NCBI GenBank assembly: GCA_032433765.1
Contig: JAVIAB010000160.1
Location: forward strand, 40,088,117 to 40,152,116
Reading direction: 5' to 3'
Source: Megaustenia siamemsis
Lineage: Eukaryota; Mollusca; Gastropoda; Stylommatophora; Ariophantidae
Length of the DNA stretch: 64,000 bases
In this document: piece by piece, positions 33,935 to 46,079 of the stretch
Position numbering within the stretch: the first letter of the stretch is position 1
Layout of the letters: each line of letters begins with the position of its first letter
Program-made: the position numbers and the translations under genes
The notes under the pieces: model-generated
Database searches by the model: none
Seen by the model: only the letters and a program-made list of their open reading frames with translations
Told to the model about the DNA's origin: nothing

Positions 33935-34560
33935 CAGAAGATGAAGGAACACTGCCACAAAAAGTAAGAAATATGAAGGAACACTGCCACAAAAAGTCAG
34001 AAATATGAAGGAACACTGCCACAAAAAGTCAGAAATATGAAGGAACACTGCCACAAAAAGTCAGAAATATGAAGGAACACTGCCACAAAAAGTAGAAATA
34101 TGAAGGAACACTGCCACAAAAAGTCAGAAATATGAAGGAACACTGCCACAAAAAGTCAGAAATATGAAGGAACACTGCCACAAAAAGTCAGAAATATGAA
34201 GGAACACTGCCACAAAAAGTCAGAAATATGAAGGAACACTGCCACAAAAAGTAAGAAATATGAAGGAACACTGCCACAAAAAGTCAGAAATATGAAGGAA
34301 CACTGCCACAAAAAGTCAGAAATATGAAGGAACACTGCCACAAAAAGTAAGAAATATGAAGGAACACTGCCACAAAAAGTCAGAAATATGAAGGAACACT
34401 GCCACAAAAAGTCAGAAATATGAAGGAACACTGCCACAAAAAGTCAGAAATATGAAGGAACACTGCCACAAAAAGTAAGAAATATGAAGGAACACTGCCA
34501 CAAAAAGTAAGAAATATGAAGGAACACTGCCACAAAAAGTAAGAAATATGAAGGAACACT
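33935..34560. repeat. 32-bp minisatellite, about 20 units
   Basis: The unit is 'gaaggaacactgccacaaaa' then 'agtcagaaatat'. It passes directly into a 64-bp repeat whose halves are both diverged versions of this monomer. Confidence 0.96.
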
Positions 34561-34765
34561 GTCATAACACGTCAGAAAGATTAAGAAACACAACCAAAAC
34601 AAGTGACAAAGATTAAGGAACACTGTCATAACACGTCAGAAAGATTAAGAAACACAACCAAAACAAGTGACAAAGATTAAGGAACACTGTCATAACACGT
34701 CAGAAAGATTAAGAAACACAGCCAAAACAAGTGACAAAGATTAAGGAACACTGTCTCAACGATTT
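34555..34765. repeat. 64-bp higher-order repeat, 3 units
   Basis: Each unit is two 32-bp halves: 'ggaacactgtcataacacgt...' and 'gaaacacaaccaaaacaagt...'. They are homologous to the adjacent 32-bp array. Confidence 0.92.
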
Positions 34766-35335
34766 AGATTAACCTAGAAGATCGGGATAATCAAGATTGT
34801 GCTTCAAATGTATTGTCATGAAAAAAAAAAAACGTCAGTGTAAAGGAAAGAAATAAAAGCCAGGAATTAAAAGTCCGCACATTTCTTCCGCCTCCTCCCC
34901 AAACTCCCATTTCCGCATCTACTTTAGCCATGGTTGGTTCCATGTTACGGGCAGTTGAATTAAGCCTGGGGCATTTACACAATTTACAATCTGAACTCAA
35001 TACCTGAGTTGATATAATTTATACTCGACAATTTCCTGTGACAGGTGAGGACAGTAATTCAGAAAATGTTACCGCAAGCGAATAAATCTATTCACACATA
35101 AAACTAAATCTGGCATAAATGAATATCATAATTTACTACATTTCTATTGTCATTTATGTTGCAGATTTTTCTAAAACTTTTTGTTTCTTCTGAATTTCTG
35201 TGTGTGATTCGAAGCGTGTCTATAATGCTCTAATTAGTAAAATATCTTAACGCAACTGCTGTAAGCGCCACTTGTGTATATACACGCATTTGAAACATAC
35301 CTTCATACCATGTAACCTTTAGGATCATTAATGGC
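34766..35335. other. Unassigned sequence
   Basis: No recognised gene or repeat apart from a short A-run near 34820. Confidence 0.4.
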
Positions 35336-35338
35336 TAC

Positions 35339-35640
35339 AATGAGAGGACTGGTTGGTCTGGAGGCATGACGCCGGCCTCGAGACAGAGGGGTTGTGAGAT
35401 GAAATCTCGGCTGAACCAGTTGGGATTTTCATTTGTGATTTCAACTTTTGGCAACCACCCCTGGTCTCAGCAGCAAGGCCCGGCTTGAAATGTTGTGGAC
35501 GGAAAAAAAAAACCATAGGCGTACATCCGAAGTTGGAGTTATCTGCCTGTGCGGTGAGGGAGCCATGTGCACACAGCTGCTAGGAAAAAACGGATTAACA
35601 CGCAAAATTCAGTCCCTAGGTGAGAGCTGCCGCACACACA
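35339..35640 (+). mobile_element. SINE-3 copy
   Basis: A tRNA-like head 'ggactggttggtctggaggc' with a mutated B-box region ('gagatgaaatctcgg'), then the SINE-3 body with 'gttatctgcctgtgcggtga' and 'ggattaacacgcaaaattca'. It ends at a (CA)n tract. Confidence 0.87.
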
Positions 35641-35796
35641 CACACACACACACATAAATGCAATCAGCATCCTACTTCATGTACACGGATGACCTCAAAG
35701 TGGTGGATGCTTAGATCAAACACACACACACACACACATGCAATCAGCATCCTACTTCATGTACACGGATGACCTCAAAGTGGTGGATGCTTAGAT
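35633..35796. repeat. 80-bp direct duplication including (CA)n
   Basis: Two copies of a (CA)n run plus 'tgcaatcagcatcctacttc' and 'ggatgacctcaaagtggtgg'. They are nearly identical, so the duplication looks recent. Confidence 0.92.
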
Positions 35797-35944
35797 ACAA
35801 AATGATAACGGTGATAATGATATTTCGCGGTGTTACAGTAGGTAGGGGTTTACCCATATGATTTCATCATTTCGTCATCTTCATCATCAGTTGCCGTCTC
35901 CGCAGCAAAGTTTGGCTACTATGGAAGGCCGTTTAACTATGTTT

Positions 35945-36225
35945 TGGTGTTCCTTCTTTTATTCCCTTACTTGCATTTTCTTCTATTCCCAACATTGACT
36001 CTTCTTCTAATCCCTACTCGTCTCTTCTTCTTTTCTCTACGTTCCTCTTCTTCTAATCCTTGCTTGTTTCTTCTATTCCCTAATTACCTCTTCTATTTCT
36101 TACTTGCTTCTTCTATTCCTCTATTTGCCTCTTCTTCTATTCCCTTACTTGCTTCTTCTTTTCCTTCTTTCTTGTCTCTTCTTCTATTACCTTACTTGTC
36201 TCTTTTCCTTTTCCCTAATTGCCTG
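35945..36225. repeat. Degenerate CTT-rich repeat
   Basis: Pyrimidine-rich, with recurrent 'cttcttctattcc(c)ttac' strings of about 20-25 bp. Confidence 0.75.
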
Positions 36226-36429
36226 GCAAGATTATACAATCTATTTCCAGACTCACCTCTAGGAGGTGAATTAGAGTTTTGAGCAGTTCTAATTCGCGGA
36301 TGCTTACGCAAATAGTCAGCTATGAGTCACTTTCAGTCCAGGCGTTCTTGCGCATGTGGAATCAACTTCATGATTTCCTTTGTAATTTTGGATTCTTTCA
36401 TTGGTTCGTTACTGATACAACCTTCTGGT

Positions 36430-36950
36430 TCAACTGCGTGTTTTGTTTTTCCTGTGTTTTGATGGACGCGGGTTTTCTGTCCCCGCAGAACATAAATGTA
36501 TGGCCCTTTTCGTCTTTTCAGACGGTCTAGTGGAGGCTATTTTGTATTTTTTTTGTTTTTGAGGTTTTGCTTTTCTCGAAGAGCTTCTCTGGTGGCTAAT
36601 TCTACCAATGTTTAACAAACACACATGGCCACAGAATGAACAAGTCAGGCCCACTGATCCACAACGTTTTCCATCATGAGTCTTTTCTCTTCTAATTATT
36701 GCCTTATCATAGTCAAATGATGTTATACCATTCCTTAAACAGGCTCTCCATGAGGTGCGATCACTTGCCAGATGTTCCCAGTCATTTTCACAGATGGAGA
36801 AGTCATTCAGAGATGATTTATAGATATCTCTATATCGTAGTTTAGGTATGCCGATTTGTCTGTTTTCGTGTATTAGTTCACCATATAGTATTTGCCTGGG
36901 GATGTGTTTTTCTTCCATTCGCTGGATGTGCCCAAAATGTAACTGTCACA
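36430..36950 (-). pseudogene. LINE-H C-terminal fragment with zinc-finger-like motif
   Basis: The minus strand begins near 'FGHIQRMEEKHIPRQIL', continues 'YRDIYKSSLNDF', 'WEHLASDRTSWRACLRNG' and then 'CSFCGHVCLLNIGRISHQ'. In related LINE C-termini the last block is a C2H2 finger. Here the Cys pair and first His are visible but the final His is replaced, so the finger looks broken. The frame stays open for 162 codons from 36918 down to 36430. The RT core is absent, so this is a 5'-truncated copy. Confidence 0.75.
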
Positions 36951-36959
36951 TGAAAATGG

Positions 36960-37500
36960 AGCATAACTTAACGGCGATGCTATATTATTATTATTTGATA
37001 CTGTTGCCAAGATGCACGGCTCACAAGACACGCGGTTCACAAGACTAGTGGGTCACAAGACAAGTAGGTGACAAGTCACACTCTTAACTGTGCTCATTGT
37101 CCGCGCCAAGTGCCCTCTTGTCACACCAAACGTCTCTAAAGCTGCAGGCATTAAACAATAAGTTTATAACAAAAAGGGGATCCGTCACGTTCTGAGCCAC
37201 TGTGCCCATGTTGTTGATTCCCATAACAGAAAACAGCGTAACGTGTCTCCAGTCGTGTACAGCACAGTTTCGTTCCCCGATCGTGCATAAATATTAAATG
37301 ATGAGTACAATCTACGGAGACCGCTATCGCGGACAGTGTTTACAAGTTATCATTTTGTTGCCAGAATGGATCTCAGCAGCTTTCCTTAGCATTTTGTTGT
37401 CTCGAAGTATCGGTTGGCAGGGTGAGAATTCCTTCGTGCTACATCCCCCCAAACTTTTCCGCCTCTGTTGATATGTACATCGTTTCAGTGCTCATCCAGT
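36960..37500. other. Unassigned, with a short repeat
   Basis: A short cluster of 'tcacaagacacg'-like repeats lies at about 37018-37075. The rest shows nothing recognisable. Confidence 0.45.
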
Positions 37501-37514
37501 CATTGTATGAATAC

Positions 37515-37552
37515 AAATAATAATAAATAAATATTATTATATAGGGAACTCC
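37515..37552 (-). mobile_element. 38-bp SINE-2 tail-only insertion with 14-bp TSD
   Basis: The insert matches the AT-rich 3' end of SINE-2 (compare 11492-11524 and 30062-30095). The perfect duplication 'cattgtatgaatac' lies at 37501-37514 and 37553-37566. Confidence 0.88.
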
Positions 37553-37616
37553 CATTGTATGAATACCAGGAACTATCTTTTATATATTTCAGGCGACATG
37601 GCTAGATACTGACAAT

Positions 37617-37851
37617 CATCATCATCAAGTACCATGCCTGCTGGCGTAGGTGATCATACCTCTCTACAACTTTCGATAACGACAGTTATTTATCATTTCT
37701 GATGTTGACCTTCTGCCAAGCTATTCTCTTAAGCTGTCTGGTATCTTTTCTCTTTGCTTCTCTCTATCTCTTCGTCCCTTAAATTTCTCAATTGTTACAA
37801 TATATTCCAGATGTTTTCTTTTTTTAAAATGACCAAAAAATGATAATCATG
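37617..37851 (-). mobile_element. 5'-truncated RTE-B insertion with 12-bp TSD
   Basis: 235 bp matching the RTE-B 3' end on the minus strand, with its GATGATGATG tail at the left edge. The perfect duplication 'gatactgacaat' lies at 37605-37616 and 37852-37863. Confidence 0.92.
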
Positions 37852-38159
37852 GATACTGACAATATCACGTATAAACAAGACGATATTAATTGACAAAAAA
37901 TACTTGCACTAATATCATATTCGTGATAGGATCGTGACGTTGTTATACATGTTAACTTTCCCAGACATTAATAATGATTCGTTATTTAACAATAAAATAT
38001 TACCTGTTCTCCTTTTGATATTTGTGTTGTTTGGAGGCCCAGATATACGATCGCATAAAACTATTTTGAACAACCAGTCTCAGTTTATCATAATTTATCT
38101 TACATAAATAAGTACAGCCCACATTATTCATTTCCCATTTTCACAATGGTATCAGCCAG

Positions 38160-38383
38160 GAATCAACATTTTTCGGGCACATCATGAGAAGAGGAAAGTT
38201 GGAATACTTGGTTACAACTGGCAAAATAAAAGGAACGAGAGATCGCGGGCGACAAAGAGAGAAAATTCTGGATAGCTTGGTGCCATGGCATGGAAAACAG
38301 TCAACAACAGAACTGATACGATGCACTGTAGATAGAAGATTGTGGAGGGACATGATCACCTACGCCAACCGGTATGGCACATG
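38160..38383 (+). mobile_element. 5'-truncated RTE-D insertion with 9-bp TSD
   Basis: Encodes 'GHIMRRGKLEYLVTTGKIKG' and 'LWRDMITYANRYGT' before its stop. The duplication 'atcagccag' lies at 38151-38159 and 38384-38392. It is the cleanest RTE-D tail here and the reference for the split copy at 55-58 kb. Confidence 0.88.
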
Positions 38384-38589
38384 ATCAGCCAGCGCTACAG
38401 GTCTCTCACATTGATCTGTCAGATCTGACGCTATGTTCCAGCATAACTCTGTAGATGTTTGACTATAAAGTGAGATTTCATGTTTTATATTCTACTCACT
38501 AACTGATCTGTGCACATCTTTATCATGTTAGTGTCCTTACTCCTCATTCACTACCGTTGGCAAGCTTTGACTAAGCTAGGTATGCTTTT

Positions 38590-38636
38590 GTGTGTGTGTG
38601 CGTTTATGTGTGTGTATATGTGTGTGTTCGTTCGTT
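38590..38636. repeat. (TG)n microsatellite
   Basis: An interrupted TG dinucleotide tract. Confidence 0.9.
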
Positions 38637-38649
38637 CGTAATATTTTGG

Positions 38650-38690
38650 CTTGTATCTGAAGAAGGTCTCGGCCGAAACGTTATGGATTG
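38650..38690 (+). other. Hammerhead-like motif, diverged
   Basis: CTGAAGA at 38657-38663, then 'aggtctcggcc', then GAAAC at 38675-38679 and GTT. One core base differs from CTGATGA. The same gene-order signature occurs near 14.6 kb. Confidence 0.35.
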
Positions 38691-38819
38691 CCTTGACTCA
38701 CTATGGCTTAAACTGCTTGATGCAATTCTATATTCATTTATTATGCTCTCAAGCAGTTGCTTTACAGACGTGGCCCAGAACGATATTTTATTGTGTTGCT
38801 TATCTCCTATCCTGTAACA

Positions 38820-39600
38820 CTCCACGAACCCACTAATCAACAAAACAACCAACACACTCACTCCCCCACTCACTAACCATCCAACTCACTACACCGCCCA
38901 CCAACCAACCAACTCACTACCACGCCCACCAAGCAATCAACCAAACCACTCATTCCTTTAACTTAACAACCAACCAACCAACTCACTCCCACAAGCCATC
39001 AACCAATCAACAAACTCACTCCCCCACCAACCAACCAATCAACCAGCCAGCCAACCAACCAACCAACCAACCAACCAACCAACTCACTCCCCGAACCAAC
39101 TAACCAACAAAACAACCAGAACGCTCCTACAATCCATCAAACAGCCAACAAACTCACTCCCCCACCAACCAACCAACCAATCAACCAGCCAGCCAGCCAG
39201 CCAACCAACCAACCAACCAACCAACAAACCTACCAGCCAACCAACCAACCAACCAACCAACCAACCAACCAACCAACCAAGCAACTCACTCCCGGAACAC
39301 ACTAACCAACAAAACAACCAGCTCACTCCCCCCATCCACCCACCTACCCACCAACCAACCAACTCACTACTCAGCACACGAAGCAACCAACCAACCAACT
39401 CACTACCACGCTCAACAAGCAATCAACCAAACCACTCCATCAACCAACAAACTCACTCGCCCAGCCACTAACCAACCAACCAACTCACTACCACGCCCAA
39501 CAAGCAATCAACCAAACCACTCCATCAACCAACAAACTCACTCCCCCAGCCACTAACCAACCAACCCACTAACCAACCAACCCACTAACCAACCAACATA
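38820..39600. repeat. (CCAA)n-rich tract, about 780 bp
   Basis: Long runs of 'accaaccaaccaacc' separated by 'aactcactcccccacc'-type spacers. No coding meaning. Confidence 0.93.
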
Positions 39601-39754
39601 CTCAATCCTATAAGCCAGAACCCTTGCATACCTCTGTTGACAATGTTCTTGCGCCATCCACGTTATAGCACAAAACAACAAAAACCGATATTACTGTAGA
39701 CAATTATTACTACACGAACACAATAGATAGCTATTTGACAGCATTAAGTAACAA

Positions 39755-42700
39755 ACAGGTCAGGTAATTTTACCTGCTACTGTATGTAGTAAACAGTACA
39801 ACCTGTGGCTGCCCTGATGCCTTGCAGGTAAGCTCGGGAGAGTAAACGGCTAAGGAAGGGTACCCCGAAGCAAAACAACCACACTGCCTTGTGGGTGAGA
39901 CTTTTTAGTCAAAGGCTAGCGGAGCCAACAATAAACAAACCGACGGAAGGCAACAGAAAACCACCGTCGTAACTTCTTTGTACAATCATGAATCGCCACA
40001 ACAATAGAAATAACAACAACAACGTTAAGGGGGATTCCAAAGGAAAACCCTCGTTCGGTAGGGGACAACATGTGCTACAGGTTATACCCGATCGTTATAT
40101 AGCTACTGTAAGCAAAATAAAGATAAAACAAACTCTAAAGATAGGTACTTGGAATGTGAGAACACTCATGCAGAAGGGTAAACTTGAAAACATCATACAA
40201 GAAATGAAAAGGATGGTTTACAATTACAGGGACTTTACGAAATGAGATACACCGGATCAGGGGAGATATAATCTGATAAACATAAAATAATCTATTCTGG
40301 AGGTACTGAACACCAAAGAGGAGTAGGTATCATCTTGGATGCAGAAAGAGCAAGAACAGTGAAAGGCTTTTACCCAATATCTGACAGAGTCCTTTTAGTG
40401 AAATTGAATGGAAAGCCCATAGACATAAATCTTATACAAGTTTATGCACCAACAGCAGACAGTCTAGAGGATACAATTGATAAATTTTACGACGAGTTAA
40501 ATGAGGCACTTCATGAATGCAAACCACACGAAAACACCATAGTTCTAGGGGATTTTAACGCAAAAGTAGGAAAGGAAAGAGTTGAGGAAGTAGTTAGTCA
40601 TTATGGCTTAGGCGAGAGGAATGAAAGAGGTGAGAAACTTATTGAGTGGGCAAGAACACACAACATGATGATAGGAAACACCTGGTTTAAGCAACATCCA
40701 AGACGTCTGTGGACATGGAATAGCCCAGGGGACAACGCACGTAATCAAATTGATTATATAATGATAAGCAATAGATTTAGAAACAGTCTGGTGTGTGTGG
40801 AAATTAGACCAGGGGCAGATTGCAATAGTGATCATGTACCAGTTGTGGGAACACTTAGAGTAAAATTAAAAACAACAAAACGAGCCTCAGTTAACATCAA
40901 GTTAAATTTAGATTTACTAAAATCAGACAACAAGCTGCAAGACAAACATAAAATCACAATTCAGAACCGGTACAATGCAATAGAGAAGATACAAAGCATT
41001 GATGAACAGTGGGAAATGCTAAAAGAATTAATGCAACAAACATCAAAAGAGTTCATACCACCAGTGAGGAGAAATTCAATAAAGAAATGGATGGCAGATG
41101 GCATTTTGCAGCTAATGGATACAAGAAGAAGAAATAAAGAAAATAAAGATGAGTATAAGAGATTAAATAAAGAAATTGTAGTAAAATGCAATGAAGCAAA
41201 AGAAACATGGCTAGAAGAGAGATGCAAAGAGATTGAAATGCAACAAAAAGGAGATGCTAAAGCTATATACAAACAAATTGAAGAATTAACAGGAAGAAAA
41301 ACGCAATCAAAAACTGGATGTCTAAGATCAAAGGAAGGAGAACTGTTGATTGATCAAGAAAACATAAGGGAACGATGGACAGGATACATTAAAGATCCTT
41401 ATAATGATGAACGAACGGAAGTAAATATTAAAGATAATGGAGAAAGACCAGAAATACTCAGAAAAGAAGTGGAAGACGCCTTGCGCAATATGAAAGCAGG
41501 CAAAGCTCCTGGACCAGATAATATAACTAAAGAAGAGATTGAAGCCATGGGTGATTTTGGAATAGAAATAATAACAAAAATATTGAATGATATCTACAAC
41601 AGCGGATATATACCAGACGACCTGCTCAAATCAATATTCATAGCCCTACCAAAGAAATCGGGTGCGATTGAGTGCGATGATCATCGCACAATAAGCCTTA
41701 TGAGTCACATGACTAAGATATTACTAAGAATCATCATGCGAAGAGTGCGAAACAAAATCAGTCCAGAAATTAGCGATGAACAGTGTGGTTTTGTTGGAGG
41801 TAAAGGAACGAGCAATGCTATATATATCATAAGATCTTTAGTAGAAAGAGCCATAGAGGTGAAAACAGATCTATACCTATGTTTCATAGATTACACCAAG
41901 GCATTTGACAAAGTAAAGCACCAAGAAATAATCAAAATTTTAGAAAGCATAAACGTAGACAGCAAAAATCTAAGAATAATAAAGAACATGTACTGGCAAC
42001 AAACAGCGGCCATAAGAACTGGAAACCAATTGGGAATGTTTCAACAAATAAAACGTGGTGTTAGACAAGGTTGTGTGCTGTCACCAGATTTGTTTAATAT
42101 TTAAAGTGGGATTATTTTAAGATCCATAATGGGCATGCCTGGAATAACAATTGGAGGTCATAACATAAATAATCTAAGGTATGCTGACGATACAGTCTTA
42201 ATCACTAAGAGTGAAAATGAGTTACAAGAAATGTTGGAGATTATAATGAAAGAAAGGAAAAATAAAGGACTCAGCCTTAATAGCAAAAAGACAGAGGTAA
42301 TGGTAACAACAAAGAAAAAGACATCACCTCAGTGCAAAATAAAGACAAGTGGAACAATATTAAAACAGATAAATGAATTTAAATATTTGGGAACTTTGTT
42401 AACGTCAGACGGAAGATGTACAAAAGAGGTGAGATGCAGAATGGCTCAGGCAAAAGCAGCTTTCCAAAAAATGAGGAAGATACTATGCAATCCATTTTTG
42501 ACAATAGAAACAAGTAAAAGAGTTCTTAAATGTTACGTAGAGCCAGTCTTAACATATGGATGTGAATCATGGACAATAGGACAACAGACAAGAAAATCAC
42601 TGGAGTCTGTAGAAATGTGGTTTTACAGAAGAATGTTGAGAGTACTATGGAGAGCTAAGAAGAGTAATGAAGATGTTCTGTAAGCGAACAAAGCAAAAAG

Positions 42701-42965
42701 AGAGATAATTTCCAATATTAGGAAGAAACAATCATCATTTTTTGGCCATGTAATGAGAAGAGAACAGCTGGAATATATTGTAACAACTGGGAAAATTGAG
42801 GGACGAAGAGTTAGAGGGAAGCAAAGAGAAAAAAATACCAGACAGCTTAAGAGAATGGCTTGGCAGAAGGTCAACAACAGACATGATAAATAGCTGCCGA
42901 GATCGAAAGTTGTGGAGAGACATGATCGCCTACGCCAGCAGGCCCGGTACTTGATGATTATGATG
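39755..42965 (+). mobile_element. Near full-length RTE-B non-LTR retrotransposon
   Basis: About 3.2 kb, from a 5' leader beginning 'acaggtcaggtaattttacc' to a 3' end 'cccggtacttgatgattatg'. The candidate 9-bp duplication 'aagtaacaa' lies at 39746-39754 and 42966-42974. The short GAT-rich tail is shared by all RTE-B fragments in the window. Confidence 0.88.
39988..42953 (+). pseudogene. RTE-B endonuclease-reverse transcriptase with several lesions
   Basis: It opens with a 26-codon basic stretch and 'KIGTWNVRTLMQKGKLE' of the APE endonuclease, but the frame breaks near 40225-40290. From 40335 a frame continues with '[10 protein letters not shown]' (residues about 70-79), 'NSDHVPVVG', '[16 protein letters not shown]', '[12 protein letters not shown]' and '[16 protein letters not shown]'. 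A TAA at 42102-42104 interrupts it. The same frame resumes at 42129 with the catalytic 'YADDTVLIT'. A second TAA is at 42681-42683, and an extra A near 42830 shifts the last codons ('WRDMIAYASRPGT'). The protein nicks DNA and reverse transcribes its RNA. At least four lesions make this copy inactive. Confidence 0.92.
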
Positions 42966-42974
42966 AAGTAACAA

Positions 42975-44229
42975 TACAATCATAAATAATGGTCATTGAG
43001 TACAATTGATTGCATGCAAAGCCACAATACTTCTGGAAGATGTCCCGTATGTGTGTGTCGTCATACGATTGGGCCCAAGTGTTTACTGTTGTAGAATAAA
43101 ACAAAGACGTAATGGTTCCACAACATCCGTTCACCAAATGAAAGAAAATAAATGACGAAACACGATTTCTTAGAATAAGGAGAATTAAAATTCCTGGAAA
43201 TTTGCTTGGAGTAATCTCGGAAGTTTTTCGTCGAAGGTTATATTTGAACGTAATTAGAAAGCACAATGATGGTTCTATAGAAGTGGATGGACGGCTAAAA
43301 CGAAATTATGACGTTGAAGCTCACTTTCAATATCTGAATTTTGAATTTCCCCATCCTTCTGCAACTGGGTGCATCCATTTTCATTATGTAACTTCATTTT
43401 GTTAAATTTTGTTAACTTTTAATCTCTACCGTAAAACTCCTTCTCAAACAAGCAGGTTAAACACAAACAAAACCAATACATAAAATGTAATAACATCATT
43501 TATATAATCATATAGAAATACAGACAAGAACTGAAGCATAGCTAAAAACTGATATTACCGCAGAATAAAAAAAAACAACATTAAATTTATTTAAAATCTT
43601 TGAACTAGACTCTAACTGTCGTGCTAGTGTTTACACAGACTGACGTCAGCAATGAAGAACTCATACTGTAAGTGATAAATGTCAAAGAATTTATCGTGCC
43701 AGCACATTGTAATATCGGCGGATATTGATGCAAGATTTAGATGCCAACGTACTCATTTCTATAATTAGATATAAATTAAGCAAACAGCAGAACAACCACC
43801 AAATCGATTGGCCTGCCTCATTTTGAAGCTAGTAATACCAGCAGGAAAAAGATGGTGGTCGTTTTAAAAGCTGTCGGTATTGATGAAGTATTTTATCCAC
43901 ACTGTGATTTGAAGCTCACTCCGGATTTAGAAGGACAAAAATAAGAATCAGATAAATTTAATTCGAAGCATTACAAGGTTCTGGCACATTAGCGTATTGG
44001 GAGAATTGTTGTAATCAAATTGGTAAAAGCAAGTATGTGCAGAAGAATATGAATTGCAATCAGAACAAAAAATAAATATAATACATTTAACTCAAAAAGC
44101 ATGTGTAAATATGAATATGTGTGTGTGTTGGTGAGCGTATGGTATGTGGAAATTAGTATGTGAGTGTGTATAATATGTGAGAGTACCTGTAGGAGATGTA
44201 GTTGGACAAATATATAGATGAGATTAGAT
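42975..44229. other. Unassigned AT-rich sequence
   Basis: No supported gene or repeat. The open frames of up to about 100 codons lack motifs. Confidence 0.4.
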
Positions 44230-44935
44230 AGTATATTATTCTGCTAATGTAGCACTAATGAGGCGGTCAGTATAATAGATCAGACAGTAGATTGTGACAC
44301 TAATGTAGTACTAATGGGAGCGTGAATATAGTAGATCAGACAGTAGTTGTAGCACTAATGTAATACTAATGGGAGCGTCAATATAGTAGATCCGACAGTA
44401 GTTGTAGCACTAATGTAATACTAATGGGAGCGTCAATATAGTAGATCCGACAGTAGTTGTAGCACTAATGTAATACTAATAGGAGCATCCATATAGTAGA
44501 TCCGACAGTAGTTGTAGCACTAATGTAATACTAATGGGAGCGTCAATAAGGTAGATCAGACAGTAGTTGTAGCACTAATATAATACTAATGGGAGCGTCA
44601 ATAAGGTAGATCAGACAGTAGTTGTAGCACTAATGTAATATTAATGGGAGCGTCAATAAGGTAGATCCGACAGTCGGTTGTAGCACTAATGTAGTACTAA
44701 TAGGAGCATCAATATAGTAGATCCGACAGTAGTTGTAGCACTAATGTAGTACTAATGGGAGCATCAATATAGTAGATCCGACAGTAGTTGTAGCACTAAT
44801 GTAGTACTAATGGGAGCGTTAATATAGTAGATCAGACAGTCGGTTGTAGCACTAATGAGAGCGTCATTGCAATAGATCAGACAGTAGGTTGTAGCACTAA
44901 TGTAGCACTAATGTAGTACTATTGGGAACATCAGT
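44230..44935. repeat. 55-bp tandem repeat, about 12 units
   Basis: Units contain 'agtagttgtagcactaatgt' and 'actaatgggagcgtcaatat'. The first and last units are diverged. Confidence 0.94.
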
Positions 44936-46079
44936 AGCGAAGGTTAATTTTCTGGGGTCGGTTATTAAGTGAACGAAGGAACACCATTTAAAATGCGCCT
45001 AGACACCTCCCCATTCAACCCAGCCAGTAAAGAAATGTGTACCTGACCGAATGGGTTGAGAAACAGTGTTGACAGGAAGGAAGGGCCTTAGCCAAATCAC
45101 ATCCACATACTGTGACGTAGTACGATGAAATACTATTGTACTCTCCTATAACATATACACTGTCTGAGTGCAGTGTTGAGAGTTCTATATATACGAGAAA
45201 ACACGGTGTAGTTGACAGTAAAAATAGATCACCCAGGTCTGACTGCTGCCTGTTTTATTCATTATCAGAGTTACATAAACATTAGGGGCACCCACACAGG
45301 AACGGCTGATTGACAGGTTATTTTTTTTCAATTCCCGGAAAACAAAATATACCAGGAAATCCTATTGACCTGTTCCCTGCCTTAGAGTGCGTACCTTCGT
45401 GTTTGCAGCAACAACGCATTCATTATAGCGCCTGATTGTTGTCCAGTTCAATGATATACAAGCCCAGGTCACTGATACGATCCATCAATGCATTTCCCCT
45501 ATATACATCACAAAATTCTGTTGCACGTTGACATGAAAGCATGTAAGATAGATCTACCAAATAGGAAACTAATTGTCTTTCCTTTCTGTGTTTCAGACTG
45601 TCACTACGAGTAATTGATCGGGACCCCCAACATCAGCAACTGCACATACGTGGTATATCTGGAGTGAAAGGATTTAATCTGCTTTATACGTTGCTGTAAA
45701 AAAAAATTCATCCACTGATAAAAGGAATTATTTTGAAAAGAATTCCATTTAGTCTGGTTTGTTTGAAACCTGCTTTTGTCAAAACCTGTGATTGATGCTC
45801 ATTGTTCAAAGTAATCAAAGTTGGAGCCAGTCGAGTAAATATTGTTGCTACTGTTTTTGTTACAGAATGTGGAGAATTGAAGCTGTGGATATTATTGTTT
45901 TATGTTTTCTCTTATTTCAAGAATAAATAACTTGATAGTTAATGCGATTTCTCTTAACCCTATTAGTCACAATAAAAATAATAATCTTTAAAACAAAATG
46001 GAGACTCAATAAACTGCTGTTATTTTAATGTTGGGATTTTTGGCTAAATTAATGTAGCTAAAACTGCTTCAGTGCAACG
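44936..46079. other. Unassigned sequence
   Basis: About 1.1 kb with no recognised repeat, RNA gene or domain. It is another of the few low-repeat intervals. Confidence 0.4.

Noticed and set aside
43202..43405. A 67-codon plus-strand frame as a small gene
   Set aside because: No motif or regulatory context. Its length is within chance expectation in AT-rich DNA.
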